From assembly GCA_013368375.1 (NCBI GenBank), contig JAACJP010000002.1, positions 930,001-994,000 of the forward strand: a DNA stretch of 64,000 bases, in the 5' to 3' direction. Within the stretch, counting starts at the first letter, position 1; each line of letters opens with the position of its first letter. The translations under genes and the position numbers were made by a program. The DNA comes from Tricholomella constricta. Lineage: Eukaryota; Basidiomycota; Agaricomycetes; Agaricales; Lyophyllaceae. Positions 1-12,250 of the stretch are shown in pieces. The notes below the pieces were generated by a model. That model saw only the letters and a list, made by a program, of their open reading frames with translations, was not told where the DNA came from and ran no database searches.

Positions 1-752
1 CAATGTGAACGATGAAGGTTGTTAAACGGGACTATCCTCTTTTTATCACTAATTCTTACATCCTTTGCCGTCAGACGAATCATACCATATATGCCACAAG
101 GGCTATCTCTCCTTATTTCCCTTCTTCTTGTCGCTCCTCCCTCCCTCCTCTCCTCAACTTGGCCATATTTTTAACATTTTGCGAGACCCCGAACATCTCT
201 GGTCCCAATTCGGAATCCGGAGTTTATCTGCTTCGCACCCTCAATTTGGTCAAGGCGAAAACTACTGGAAAGGGCCCATCTGGGTGCAGATGAATTACCT
301 CATCTTGAGAGCGCTCCATACGGTGACTTTCTTCCGATTGCTCGCGTATAACAGATCGTGGAGCTGAAGTGTGTTTGAAAGAATTACGCTGCGCAACCTG
401 GTCCCTATCAATCTAGGGCTAAGCAGATCTACAACGAGTTGAGGAAGAACGTCATCGATAATGTATTCAAGGTCGGTGTCATGTCATACCTATGAATAAC
501 TTTGGTAATTCCCGATTTTAGGAATACGAACGGACAGGCTATGTATGGGAGCAGTATGATCCAATAACTGGAGAAGGGAAGAGGAGGTGGGTGCATCCAG
601 ATCATAATCCTTGTGAACTACTTCCGACCGGTATTGCAGTCACCCATTTACAGGTTGGACGTCATTGACCACATTAAGTACGTGGATATTTGTTTCTCAA
701 ACTCGAATATACCTGACAAATATTCTCCGTAGTCCTTGCGGAGAAGTACTAG
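1..752 (+). CDS. CWH41: Mannosyl-oligosaccharide glucosidase (glucosidase I), 3' end only
   Basis: Partial gene cut by the window start. It is the C-terminal catalytic part of ER glucosidase I (GH63), which removes the outermost alpha-1,2 glucose from the N-glycan precursor. Exons read as 1-17, 75-322, 382-471, 522-586, 640-677 and 733-752, all with GT-AG introns of 50-60 nt. The joined protein shows family landmarks: HICHKGYLSLFPF, NYWKGPIWVQMNYL, then [22 protein letters not shown] split over two exons, and ends ILAEKY. The last exon is only 20 bases. The frame closes cleanly at TAG 750-752. The family assignment rests on these motifs; the N-terminal membrane anchor and most of the protein lie outside the window. 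Confidence 0.9.
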
Positions 753-1240
753 ATGTTTGGCTTCTAACAGCTACCCTACTATACATAGGGCTCGCATGTG
801 CATTCAGTTTCATTACTGAAAAGTCGTATATCAGAAAAATCCCATCTATGTCCTACCGAAGCTTTTTGCGTCCTTGAAAGACGTCTCGCCAACCAGCTTA
901 CACAGCATTGCGCCTTGTGACTCCCAACCGTTGTGCGACCCAATGACTCTGCTGCTGATGCGATAGATCGATGGAAGTCCATTCCTATTTGGGCGGGTTG
1001 GTAAGGGGTAGTGAAACATTTGAACAGCCATTCAATTTATGCCTGGAACACGGCAGCAGTGTCAAGCTCTTTAGCCCCATTGTTGAAACAGGCAGAAGAA
1101 AAGAATGGAACGAAGAATGCCAGGAGATCGTATTGATCTCTCTCCGACTTGTTCTTTTTGGGAGGTTAAAATGTTTTTTGTTGACTACTAAAGGCAATAC
1201 AGTATGAAATAAACAAAGCAAATCCTACAATTATTCCACG
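753..1240. other. Intergenic, convergent 3' ends
   Basis: About 490 bases between the stop codons of the glucosidase I gene (plus) and the formin gene (minus). Short open frames exist on both strands but none has a splice pattern or recognisable motif. I see no gene here; it probably holds both 3' UTRs. Confidence 0.5.
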
Positions 1241-4200
1241 TTATTGATTTTCACCAGATTCTTCCTCCTGGATGTCATGGATTTCAGTAGCCAGAGGAGA
1301 TCCGGGAATCTCACCAACACCAGATGCTGATTCCGTTCTCCGTCGCCTCCGTCGCTGTGGAGCTGGTACTATAGGCGATGCGGCTGGAGTTGCGAATCCG
1401 TCAGATTTTAGCCGCGCCAGCATATCGCGAGCGATGTCTGCGGTGTCCCCAGAGGGTATAGAATTCTCCAATGTCACAGATAATGGCGCAGAGGGACGTG
1501 AATCCGCGCTCGGCCTAGGCCTGCGCGCCCGGCGGCCGACGGTGTCGCCGTTGCGCAGTTTCTCCAGAAGCGTGTCAAGCACATCAGCGTTTTCGTCGGG
1601 AAGGGTGATGAGAGCTTTCTCGCGGATCTGCCTCTGCTCTTCCAACGCTTGCTTGCGTTTCTCCACAGCCTGTCTTTCTTCCGCTGCTGTTTGATTGTCC
1701 ATCTGGCATTTCTACAAAGTTGATGAATTAGCTGGTATCCAAGAAGAATTCCAAAAAGTTCACCTTGTAGGATGTCACAAAGGTTTTAAAAATTCCATAG
1801 AATTCGGATGATGACATATTCTTGTCCTCTTCACCGTAATAGCTAACGGCGTCTGTGAACGTAGAATCGGCATTGTTGACGTCGTGAATCAGGTCTTCCA
1901 CCTGTACATTCGCCTTCTTAACGAACGACCACATCTGCTTGCCATACTTGTCATTTTCGTCGAGATCTGCGAAATATTCCCCCAGCTCCAGGCGGATTCG
2001 CTTGAGACCTTCCCGTAGCTCAGCAAGGCCTTTGCGAAGATCCTGCGCATTGACTGGGAAGGCACGAGATCAATCAACATGCTCCCCTAGCACCAAAATT
2101 TTACTGACCTCTATACGCATCGGCGGGCTTCTCTAGTTCCTCTAAAAATGTTTCCATATCCGGGAACTGCTTGGAGACTGTTCGCTCCAAAAAATGAAGG
2201 AGGGTAGTATTGTTCACGGATTTGGTGTCCACAAGCTGAAGTAATATTGGATTCGTGTTGGCTTTGAATCAATATTGAGCTTACCTTATTAATACTGCTG
2301 ATTTTGAAACCAAACGCGCCGCCTTTGATTCCAGTGCCATTCATGTAGTTTCCGATCAGGAGGATAAGCTAGGATGCCCTCAGCATAAACAGATAGAATT
2401 GGAAAAATGGAAATACTCACGCTCAGGAGCTCTTTGAAATGTTTCGCGTCCAGTAACGCTCGCCCAGCCTCTGAAAGTTTCCGCGCCCCCTACAATCTAT
2501 TACTACAATGTCCTAATGTCGCACAAATGAGACAAACCTCGTCCAAAAGAGACCAGGTCTCCTCAAAGGCAACTTTGTAAAGCATGCCTTCGATGCGTGG
2601 AGCCAGGCGATCAATTTGAATGAGTTGTACCATCAAACGGTCAGATGGATGGAGTCCAGCAAGTTCCTCTGGATCCGCATTGCGATATACATTCAGCTTA
2701 CCGACCTTAACGTTGGATGTAAATGAGTCGATGTTGAACTGAGTTCGTCGAGACATACCTGTTCTGGTGACGGAAGAACAGGCTTCAGCTCGCTCAAAAA
2801 CACTTGAGTACACAGCTCTTGATCGAATTGCTGTATTTTGCGTGCAATTTCTTCGGGTTGCAGCTTTCTGACACGCTGAATAAGGATCTCTAGAGAGGAA
2901 AGGTCAACGGTAAGCAAAGGGGCGAAGCCGGCGTGAAAATAGCTTACCAACACGTTTCTTCGTCTGTGGATCCAAGACGCTCTTGAGTTCCGCGCGTTTC
3001 TGTCGAGCTACATAGAATGTCAGCTGGGTACAGCTTACAACGCGGGTGCATGGCATACCCATGAGGTTGATCACAAGCTGTTTTGCCTTGAAATCCTCTT
3101 CCATCTCCATCCAGACTCCATCGACTTGCAACTTCTGCAGCATCTCCTTCTCCTTGTCGGGCTTCTCGTCATTCCAGAGGGTTTTGGCAACCTGTTGATG
3201 TGGCAGCTTGTCCCATTGCAGCTGTTTCATCTTTATGCTCGGTGTAATAGGCATATCTTTGCGAGCGGATAAAAGGTTACCGATATTGGCACTTAGGAGG
3301 ATGGACGCGCGTGAGCTGTGGTTTGAACTTGGGGTAGAGCCAGGAGGGGGAGGTGGTGGTGGTGGGCCTATATGTGGCGTTAACGGCACCATGCCTGCTG
3401 GGGTAAAGAAACCAGGAGGAGGAGGAGGCGGAGGCGGTGGAGGCGGTGGAGGTGGTCCACCGGGTGCACGGAATGCACCGGGTGGTGGTGGTGGCGGCGG
3501 CGGCGGAGGCGGAGGGGGGGGAGGGGGAGGCGGTGGCGGTGGGGGGCCGGTAGAGGCAATATCTATTTCCTGTGATGAAGTGGGGAATAGGGAGGCAGAT
3601 GAGGGACTCGATTTCATGGAAGGATGAGACTGGCTTTTGCCGAGTAAATGTTTGCTGAGCTGTTCAGCCGCCGAGCCAAAGGCAGCTCGAGAAGAACCTT
3701 GGGAGCTTACAGATGTGGGCGCAGTATCTTCGGTGAGAGTCGTATACCCGCTTCGTGCTGAATGCGTGTATTCGCTATCATCATCATGGGTGCTGGGGGA
3801 GGATGAACGACTCGGGTCGCTCTGTTCCGGGAAGTCATCAGGTGGTGAGAGAAGATTAGTAGACTTATAAGGTGTATCTCCACCGAGTGGGGGTCGATCA
3901 GTCCGCCTTGGTGAGCCTCGTACGCTCCGCGAGCTTGAGACTGATCCCATTGAAGGCGAGTACTAGAAACTGGTAAGTAAAGTGTCACTAGACTTGGATG
4001 AACGACACATACAAGATTAGCGCCGGCTTCTAGTTGTTGCTGGATCTGCTCCTGTGCATGGGCGTCATCTGCGTCCATAAATTGCGAAACCCGACCGTTC
4101 TCGTCGATCACAGCAACCTTTGCGCCCTTTGCCAGGGCGGCGGCGGCGGCGGCAGACGCAGCCTTCTTTTTGCTGCCCGCTGCCCGAGAACGCCTCAAGC

Positions 4201-6734
4201 TTGCTTTGCCGGGAGTAGCGTCCAAATCTTCCTCCTCCTGAGCATCCTCTACCTCGGTCGTCAGCCCAGATCCAGCCCCTTTCATCGGTCTCTTCGCGTG
4301 CCCTTCCCGACCTTCCAAAATTTGGATGGTCTTCCGCCTTTGGAAGTCCTTTTCGAGTTGTTGAACTAGCACCTTGCGGTCCACAACGCCCCCTTCAAGA
4401 ACTGAATCCATGCCCTTCCCAATCTCCTTCAACATTCTGAACAGCTCCATTATCTGCGCCTCAAGCTGCGCAATTTGCTCCTCATACCCGGCCTTCTGAG
4501 TCTCAAGCTGCCCCTGAAGTCTCGAAGTTGTCTCCCTTGAAACGGTCAGCTTCTCCTCCACATGCACCAACTGGGCCTTAAGATTCCCCACCAGCCCATC
4601 CTGTCCTTGCGCTACTTCCTCCTCCAGTGCCTCCTTCTCCAGCCTCAAGCGAGCAGCGGTCGCCCGTGCCTCCGCTGCCTCACTTTCGACTGCCTGATAC
4701 CTATCTGCCTCGTTGAACTGGGCGATGATCCGCTCGACTGAATGTCCCATGCGTTGCTCCACCCCAGCAAGCTTCTTGTCCATCACCACATCCGTCACCA
4801 GCGAATCAATGAGCTGGTAATAATGCACCATAGGCTGACCCTCCTCCCGGATGAGCAAAAGGTGCTGCATCATGGACAAGAAGTGTCCTCTGGCTTTCGT
4901 ATCCTGTGTTCGGGCATAGATGGCGTTGTAAACATCCTGCGGATTGTTGAGGTCGCGAAGAATTTTTTGGTCTAGACGTTCCCGAAGTTTCTGCTCGTCT
5001 TCATCCAAAATCCGGTAAAGATTCCTCAAATGCTTGTCAATATCCGGCCAGTTGAAACTTTGAAATAATTCGACAATCCGCTGGAGACATGCTGCTTCCA
5101 TCTGGGCGCGATGGTGGAGTCGAAGATCCAGGTCGTCTATATGACCGATGACACCGTTAATCAGAAGGAGATTGGAGAGCTTGTAGGAAGTGAGCTAACG
5201 CTGAATGAGGTATATTCAAGGACACGCACCGCATAATCGTTCAGAGAACTGTCTACACCTCCTGTACGCTTGACTTCCTCGCTGGCTCCAACCAGACTAC
5301 CCATTATACCTCTACCAGATAACGAGTGCTCCATTGACTTGAACCAAAATTCGTAGCACCCGCCGCCCTCATTATTTGATGAGCTCAAAGCTTCCAGAGC
5401 TGCCACAACCAGGTGATGGGCCTCCCCGTCTTTCCAGTAGACTAAGAAGCAGAGGAGATCGACGATAAGTTTACGGGTAGGAAGGTGAGGGGTGTTGAGA
5501 GATGACGTGATTTGGGTAACGATTAAATTATGCGTAAGGGCTTCAGTAGCCGCAGCCTTGAGGGCTGTAAGCAAAGAATATAAGCAGGCTTGCAAACCAC
5601 ATACCTGATTATTGAAGATGTGCTTTATACATCTGACGATTTCGTATTCCAAGGAAATATCGTTCTCGCGCCTGAGTGAACGTAAAAGCCGTTCAGGATA
5701 GAAAGCATATTCACCACTCACCGTGAAGCACCCTTGCGACTAATATGCATCAAGGTCTGCGCCAGCACAGATGTCCCTTGGATGTTGATGAAGTGCTGAA
5801 ACCATGATATTTCCTTGCTTCTTAGGGAGACGTGTAGACTTCCCGCTTGCTTTGGCGTAATCGTTTTGTCCAAAAACTTTTTGATGTACCACTCGGGAGA
5901 TTCTGCCATGATGGTCGCAGGTTGTCCGGACTCGTTCTGTCGCTTCGACTGCTCTTCTCGCGTCCTTTCCTCTTTCCACCTTATGTGTTCGTCGTTGTAG
6001 ACCATGTGCCACTTCTGTTCAACAGACAATTCTGGCAGATCACCCAGGTCGCGTGTCCGCCTGACATTCTCGAATAAAGCCTCGATTTCCTCATCTGTGT
6101 CTGGGCGCGGGAAATAAAAAGAATTGGAGCTATGAGTACCCCGCGTGTGATAAAACAAGGAATGGTGAGTTTCTGATGAGGATAACGAAGGGGCGTATTT
6201 CGAGGCACGGCTTGCTTCAGAACGCGTGGTTGTGGTCGAGATTGGTCGCATCGTAGCATTGCCGATCGAGGAACTGGAGGAGAAATGACCGAAGTCTAGC
6301 ATGTGAGGACTTCGTGTGCCGGATGAGGTCGAGGCTTCGCTTAGCCGGACACGAGATGACTGGGGAGTCTGAGGCAGATATTTAGATGACGATGACGGAA
6401 GAGGCTCCTCATATAACGTGGAAGAGTCGGCAGTCGAGACGGATGTACTTGGAGAGCCCGGTCGCCTGTCGAAACCATGCTGTTCGTAAATTCGTTCTCG
6501 CTCTGCTTTGCTCCGCTGCATGGCGAACTTGTTGAGTTCGGTGCCCGATGTCGTGAGAGCCGGGTTTGTGTTGGGAGCGGAAATGCCCCTAAGACCCTGA
6601 TTAACAGTACCAACGGGCAATGGAGAGCGAGGTGGAGGTCCGAGCTTGTCATAAGGAACCGAACGCTCATTGAGATCTGTAGACACGGAAGACTGGCGTG
6701 GCCGGCCTTTCTTTCGACCAAAGATGCTATCCAT
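1241..6734 (-). CDS. BNI1: Formin (Bni1/SepA type): GBD/FH3, coiled coil, FH1, FH2, DAD
   Basis: Large diaphanous-type formin, an actin nucleator at hyphal tips and septa under Rho-GTPase control. It starts at ATG 6734 (MDSIFGRKKGRPRQ) and stops at 1241-1243. Order from the N-terminus: a Ser-rich basic leader; a GBD/FH3 region (about 6010-4800, with VEQKWHMVYNDEHIRW and LRDLNNPQDVYNAIYA); a long coiled coil (about 4750-4350); FH1 proline tracts (about 3560-3340); FH2 starting near 3240 (PSIKMKQLQWDKLP) and running over several exons to about 1730; a C-terminal DAD-like segment near 1600 with LDTLLEKLRNGDT followed by basic RRARR. Introns were placed at 5718-5670, 5610-5570, 5230-5200, 4010-3950 and others; some FH2 joins are approximate. 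The GBD and DAD pair is the usual autoinhibitory latch. Confidence 0.9.
3340..3560 (-). repeat. FH1 polyproline-coding tracts
   Basis: Three proline runs inside the formin, separated by short Gly/Ala/Phe linkers. The longest is 22 uninterrupted prolines (about 3482-3548), then a run of about 13 (about 3422-3462) and one of 8. In formins these bind profilin-actin. On the plus strand this is a conspicuous GGN-rich block. Within the 22-Pro tract all four proline codons alternate. Confidence 0.85.
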
Positions 6735-7285
6735 GGTCAATGAATGTGGTTCGCCAGCCGAACAGAGGTATAAGGCCGACGGAACGGCGGATTATGAGGG
6801 GTATACTGCAACCAGGCGGCTGGGGAGATCGTTGAGGACGGTGTTGGCTTGCCCACAAGGTCTTTGATAAACATGGCCAAGCACACTGATCCCGGTGCTT
6901 TGCTCGGTAATGTGATCGTCTTGTTCCCTGCGGCTGCACAGTAGCAAAACTAAGCCAGCCAGCTCAGAGCCAGACTCTTGTGTGGCTTCAAAGACAATGT
7001 AAACGACGGGGAGTTTGTACATTGAATTTAATTTTTAAAGGTTGTATGTACACCATTCATTTGCGTTTACTCACTATACATAAACACAAGTGGACAGTAA
7101 TGGGAAGCAAAGAGTTCTCCAATGATCGTTATCGCGTCCTGCAGTTGGATGCGAGATGTGAAGCCTGGCCAAGCTAGCGCTGGCTTGGCAGGTCTATAAA
7201 ATGGCTGGTGTTGATAAAGTTGCACGTTTCTTTCATCTTCCTTCCCATAATATCGACGACGTACACTCTTTCACCGCGCGCAGTA
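6735..7285. promoter_or_regulatory. Divergent promoter region, formin / PEBP-like gene
   Basis: 551 bases between the formin start (minus) and the PEBP-like start (plus). A consensus TATAAA sits at 7195-7200, about 90 bases before ATG 7286, suitably placed for the plus-strand gene. Nothing protein-like was supported here. Confidence 0.5.
7195..7201 (+). promoter_or_regulatory. TATA box of the PEBP-like gene
   Basis: TATAAAA about 90 bases upstream of the ATG at 7286. Most genes in the window lack such a clear TATA element at this spacing, so this secreted protein may be strongly or conditionally transcribed. This is read from sequence only. Confidence 0.5.
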
Positions 7286-8427
7286 ATGATTTCTCTCCCT
7301 ATCCTTGTGTCGCTTGCACTCTTTCCCTTCACCCTCGCCCAATCCAGTGACACCGCTCTACAGGTCGCCGCTATCGAAGCCCATTTCAAGCAGTCAGAAA
7401 TCGTTCCTTCGCTTCTGGCGTCATTCGACCCCAGCGCTCTCCTCACCGTTGACTATGCTAGTAAGCCTCGCATTTCTTACCAAGGTCTACCGATGCTTAA
7501 CTTCTGCTCTAGGTGTTGGCGTCATCACGCCCGGCCAGCTGTTGACCAAAGAACGTCAGTTGTATCATCTGCTATACTCCATCCACTCCTGACACATCCT
7601 TACAGAATCGGCTCCTACTCCTGAAGTCACCGTCACTCCTGTCAACTCATCCCTCGAGTTGACTGGAAAGTACACCATCACGATGGTCGACGCAGATATT
7701 GTCGGAAGTGACTTGACAAAGGGTGTCAATCGTCACTGGCTCATCAACGGCGTCGACATCGCCGGTAAATTTCTCCAAATTCCTTCTCTGTTTCTTCTGC
7801 TAATCTAGCTCTTACACCCAGACGGCAAGGTGTCCAATGCTTCCGCCACCGCCATTACCGCCTATGCTGGACCCGGACCCGCAGCTGGCAGCGGCCCCCA
7901 CCGGTGAACTCTGTTTTGAATGTTTAAGCTAGAGAAGATATTGAATATTTTTAGATATGTGATCATTCTTTACCAGCAGCCCGATAGCTTCAAGGCTCCT
8001 GCTGACCTCTCTGAACCTATCGGTGTCACTCTCTTCGACGTCAACGCATATGCCAAGGTTCGTGTGCCCTTTTCCAAACGTCCATGCTTATCTCCAATGC
8101 CACACAGAACAGCGGTTTGGGCTCTATTGTTGCAGTATGTTACCCTTCGCATTTCCAGTACCTCCACCACTGACTTTTTCGTAGGCGACATACATCACCG
8201 TTGAGGACGGAACTGCCACCACTTCTATCCCCGCAACTTCTGCTGTTGTCAGCTCCACCTTGGTCGCGTCCGAGCCCACTGGCACTCAATCTGGCACGTC
8301 AGCGGGTGCTGGCACTGGAATCACGAGCGCGGATGGCCCGTCCAAGACAAATGGCGATCTCTCTCTCGCCAGCTTCTCTCCTCTCAGCGTTGTGTTGGCC
8401 GGCATCGCGGTTATGATCATTGCATAG
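7286..8427 (+). CDS. Secreted PEBP-like (phosphatidylethanolamine-binding) protein, probable GPI anchor
   Basis: Six or seven short exons joining cleanly from ATG 7286 to TAG 8425-8427. The product begins with a signal peptide (MISLPILVSLALFPFTLAQ). The core has PEBP/YbhB-family landmarks: YTITMVDADIVGSD, RHWLINGVDI and, across an intron near 7908, a GPGPAAGSGPHRYV segment followed by IILYQQP. This is the ligand-pocket motif of the family (PP.G.HRYV..LY.Q). After the domain comes a Ser/Thr/Gly-rich stretch and a hydrophobic C-terminus (LSVVLAGIAVMIIA), the arrangement of a GPI-anchored wall or membrane protein. The general role of such fungal PEBP proteins is unclear; lipid binding or protease inhibition (carboxypeptidase Y inhibitor relatives) is inferred only from family. 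Confidence 0.82.
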
Positions 8428-8663
8428 TGTACTTTCTCTACACTCCTTTTGTCGCCAATTTAGGATTCAATTTATACCTTTTCTGCTCATGACTCATGAG
8501 GACACGCCGAGAAGCCTCTTCGACACACATTATATCGATATTTGGCCGAGTAGGTCGATTGATTCCTTCAGTCAGATACGTATATAAGATAACTGATGTA
8601 TGCAAGAGAACAAAGACATCATGAGATACAAACTGGAAGGCAAAATGCCCTCGTTATACAGGT

Positions 8664-11588
8664 TCAATTTCCATAGCGTTCGCGTGCCTGCAGAAAATTT
8701 CCATTCAGTAGGTCTTTGAGTGCTGTATGCTCAGCCCCTCGTTCAATGTGATGTCACTTACCGCGTCCTGGGCCATGTGGACGTAACCGGAATATCCTTG
8801 AGCATATTTGCCTATTTCTTTGCCTTTGCTCGCCCCCAAGCCAGCCCCGTGCTCATAGATGGCCGTTTGACTGTACTTTAGGAATCAGTTGATCGGTGTC
8901 ATCATAAAATTGAGCGTTACAAACATCGGATCAACCCTCCCTTCACCACTGGTACCAAGTCCAGTCCCCTCCGTCCAGCCCATCATTTTCAAGAGCTTAT
9001 TGCCAACGTTGCTGGTATCCTGGGCAGGGTTGGCTGGAGGAGGAGGCGGTGATGGCGGGGGCGGGGGCGCGTCGAACTTCTTCTGCTTAGTCGTCACAAC
9101 GTCCTTTTCTGGTACAGGAACGTCGGGTTGATTGAATAGTACTCGACGTTCCAATGCGCGATCTCGATATTTAGGGAGGTCCGTTGCTTCTCCTTTCCGT
9201 GCGGCCACCTTTTGCCGGGCGATATCCCGAAGATTTACATCCTTGAAGTTTTTCTGTTAACAAGAGAGGGACAACACCAAAGGAGCGGAAAGGAAAAAAG
9301 AACAAAAGGCGAAGTTAGCCCAAAGGAATTGCGACAGTACACAGCATTAAAATGGCGAGCCTTATGCAGATCCGATTCCTTGTTATGGCGTTTCAACTGA
9401 TTGAGGGTTTTAAATTGCCTGGCGCAAAGCAAGCACATCAACCCAGTGACGTCCGAAAACTCCAAATCCATTTCGGGCGAGACTGGGGCACCGTTGGTAG
9501 CAGGCTTGGCTGAAGATTTTGCCGAGGACGGTCCGGGTGTAGCTGCCTGGATACGCGGAGCGTTGAATGTGAGAACTATTGCAAGCTGATATATTGCAGC
9601 AGCAAGGCCAGGAAAGAAAGATCACCAGAGTAGCCATCGAGGCCGAAGAAACACTTGTTTCTTGAGTGAGCTTCTCTTGCACTTGATTCCATTTGTTGAT
9701 ATTGCTGACAGTCTGCGAAACGTTGCATGATGAGTACCGTCGCCTCAAATGTGTTCCTCCTGTGATGATGTTTGGCGCTCGATAGATACAGTACCTTCTT
9801 GCTCGCGATCAGAGGAGCCACCTTCTTGGCGGCAGCAACTAAGAATAGATTGCCGTTTAGAGTTAGAATGGAACGTGTTGGATGGTATGACCTTGCCTTT
9901 TGCCGCTTCTGCATTGAGATCCTCAGCCTGCTCAGTGGTATCACCACCACTGACATCATCCATCGAGAACCCAAGAGTCAGAGGTTTAGCTGCAGTCACT
10001 GGATTCATTAGCTGGAACTGTGATTTACCAGTCCTGGCCTACCGATGGTTGCCTTTGTGGGACCCTTGCTAAAGCTCAACATTACAGGCTTATCTGACAC
10101 TGGTAGTGCAGATGCTGCTGCCGGAGCGGTCAGAGCCTCGGCATCAACTAACAGACATAAGACTGGGGCTACCACACTATGAAAAGGGCGGTCACTCACC
10201 TTTCTTCTTCTTCTCCTTCTTCTCCTTGGCGGGCTGGGCAATCTGAGCGGGTTCTTCAACCTTGAACTCCAAAACAGCTACTGTAGAGCTCTCATCCCAA
10301 TATCTGACCCATGAGCCTTCGACGCCACCTAAACTCATTGATGAGGTGAGGCAAGCCTCATCCCGCAACAGAAAGTCGGTTACAGGCTGGAAGGAGTAAG
10401 GGTGGGCGAACGATGCCGCGACAGGACGGTCAGAGATGCGGAAACCAGCCGGATGAATACTTGGAGACATCGTCGCTGCAAGGACTGCAGAGGCCGACTG
10501 ATGCCGAAATCAGTCACACTCAACTCCATGTGGAGGAATAAAGCAACACACCGCAAGGTCCGTAAACTCGACAAATGCAAAACCAAAGCTTGCCATAGTA
10601 ACTTTGTCCTTGATCAGGATTATGCGTTTCATGCCTTTGGCTCCCTGCATGGTGGGGCCTGAGGAATATAGCATAGCCTGGTATATGGCCTGTGGCCCAG
10701 ACAGTGGATCAAGACCCCTAAATAGAAGGACAGGTGCCTGCGTGTTGCCGATATCCCGAGTTCCATCATTCATGTTGCCTCGATTGAGGCGGCCCCTGTC
10801 GTGCGGTGAAGCGCTCTGCGAGTAATCTATCTTGACCCTGCGGCCATTGCTCGGCGTGCCCATCTCAATTGATTTGTAATACGCAGTAGTGGCGGATGCA
10901 CCGTGCGACGCTGGGGGTGGGACTTGAATGAATGGGAACAGCGGGTCGACAAATGCGCGGGCATGTTCGGTGGTGGTAAATTGTGCGAAGCCGAAACCTT
11001 TGGAGGAACCTTGTAAATCCAACGGCGAATAATGTTAATGCATGTGCAACAGCAGATACAAAGATGTAAGTGCCTGATGATTTGTCTCGAATGATAGTGA
11101 CGGTTTCAATGCTGCATCCGTTACTTGTAAGGTATGCTTGGAGCTAGAATGCGTAAGTTGAGAACCATTAGAGGCGGGGAGCGTACGAACATCAGCCTCC
11201 GTGAAGTCTGGATCGAGTCCTAGAAAGATGACATGTGGACTAGGCTCAGATGGTGTAAGGCGCTTCTTGTTGAAGCCAGGTCTCTGGTGGCGGTCATCTT
11301 GGCCATGATCCTGAAAATGGTCTCCGCCCTGGCGGTGACGGTCATGGCCACCATCGTCATATCCCTGGCTTGTGTCATATCCCTGGAAGCCCTGAAAATA
11401 CACCAGATGAGCTTGTCAGAAGGTCAATACAGCAAGCATTGCCTGACCCCATTGTTGAATTTCCGCCTCTTGACCTCTCCATAGTGGTCATCTTCTCTTG
11501 GGCGCACGTTTGACTTCGTCTCTGCGCCATGCCACGGGCCTTCATGCCAGGAGTCTTTTCCTTGGTCCCATTCCCTGTTGAAGGCCAT
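8664..11588 (-). CDS. RBM5/RBM10-like splicing factor: two RRMs, C2H2 finger, G-patch
   Basis: Starts at ATG 11588 (MAFNREWDQGKDSWHEG) and stops at 8664-8666. The N-terminus is rich in Gly, Asp, His and Gln. RRM1 follows (HVIFLGLDPDFTEADV, then KGFGFAQFTTTEHARAF) and RRM2 (PVLLFRGLDPLSG, then ASFGFAFVEFTDL). Further on are a conserved FRISDRPVAASFAHPYSF block and a Lys/Glu-rich linker. Next comes a C2H2 finger near 9440-9340 (CLLCARQFKTLNQLKRHNKESDLH), and finally a G-patch at about 9010-8770 (GNKLLKMMGWTEGTGLG, then AGLGASKGKEIGKY). This order matches RBM5/RBM10, early spliceosome factors that influence exon choice; the G-patch would activate a DEAH helicase. I did not see the RanBP2 finger or OCRE domain of the animal proteins. 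Many short introns; the first and last two joins were checked in frame. Confidence 0.88.
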
Positions 11589-11679
11589 TGAGGTTGGAGA
11601 TGATGGTTGTCAAAAGCGAGGACGTTACAAATAAAACACAAACAACGGAAATCTTCTGCCTTACACGCTCATCCCGACC
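11589..11679. promoter_or_regulatory. Short divergent promoter (91 bp), RBM5-like / NDUFB4-like
   Basis: Only 91 bases separate the two ATGs, one on each strand, so the two genes must share promoter sequence and have very short 5' UTRs. No TATA box is evident. Confidence 0.55.
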
Positions 11680-12130
11680 ATGGCTGGAAATCGTCAGTAC
11701 TTCTCTCTAACTCGATAAGTCTCTATTTGACTGGTTTATCTCGTTATCCAGCACTTGTCAAGGTGTGTAATCAGCCAGTTCCTCTCGTTCTTTCCCTAAG
11801 AGCCACGTTACAGGAAGACCCCGCTATCGAGAGGTTCAACCGCATGGTACACTCATACTGTTCTTCCGCACTAGCGGCCTATCCAATTTCTAACTTCATT
11901 TAGCGTGAGGAAGCATATCTGAACTTCCGGTGGACAAGACGAACAGTGCGCACGGCTGTCGTGGGCATCATAGTTATTCCCGGCGTTGTTTACTACCTCG
12001 CCAGCAAATTCCATGTGCGTAGCTTCGGCTCAATTTTCTGGACAACTTCTTACACAAATACCAGAACAAGTTTAATTGGCTACAGCGAAAAGGCGAACCT
12101 CTTCTTCCCACAACGGCAAAGCCGGAATAA
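11680..12130 (+). CDS. NADH dehydrogenase (complex I) NDUFB4/B15-like accessory subunit
   Basis: Small five-exon gene coding about 78 residues. Exons join in frame as 11680-11692, then short exons near 11752 and 11814, a main exon from about 11904 to 12014, and the last from about 12064 to 12130. The product starts MAGNPLVKEDPAIERFNRM, continues with a basic EEAYLNFRWTRRTVRTA stretch, then one membrane segment (VVGIIVIPGVVYYLAS), and ends in a basic-polar tail. This layout (short N-terminus, FRWT-R-TAR motif, single TM) matches fungal B15/NDUFB4 subunits of the inner-membrane arm of complex I. The assignment is by remembered family resemblance rather than a search, hence moderate confidence. 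Confidence 0.68.
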
Positions 12131-12250
12131 ATGTCCAATCCGGAATATAATTTTTTCCTCCCAGGATTTCCTCTTCGCTGGCTTGACGATACATAATTAA
12201 CGTTTTCAAACACTCCTCCGTACAACTTCCTGGGCAGCCGGTTCCAAGTG

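Noticed and set aside
3208..3627. Glycine-rich plus-strand protein
   Set aside because: The GGN run is the complement of the formin proline tracts, not a glycine-rich gene.
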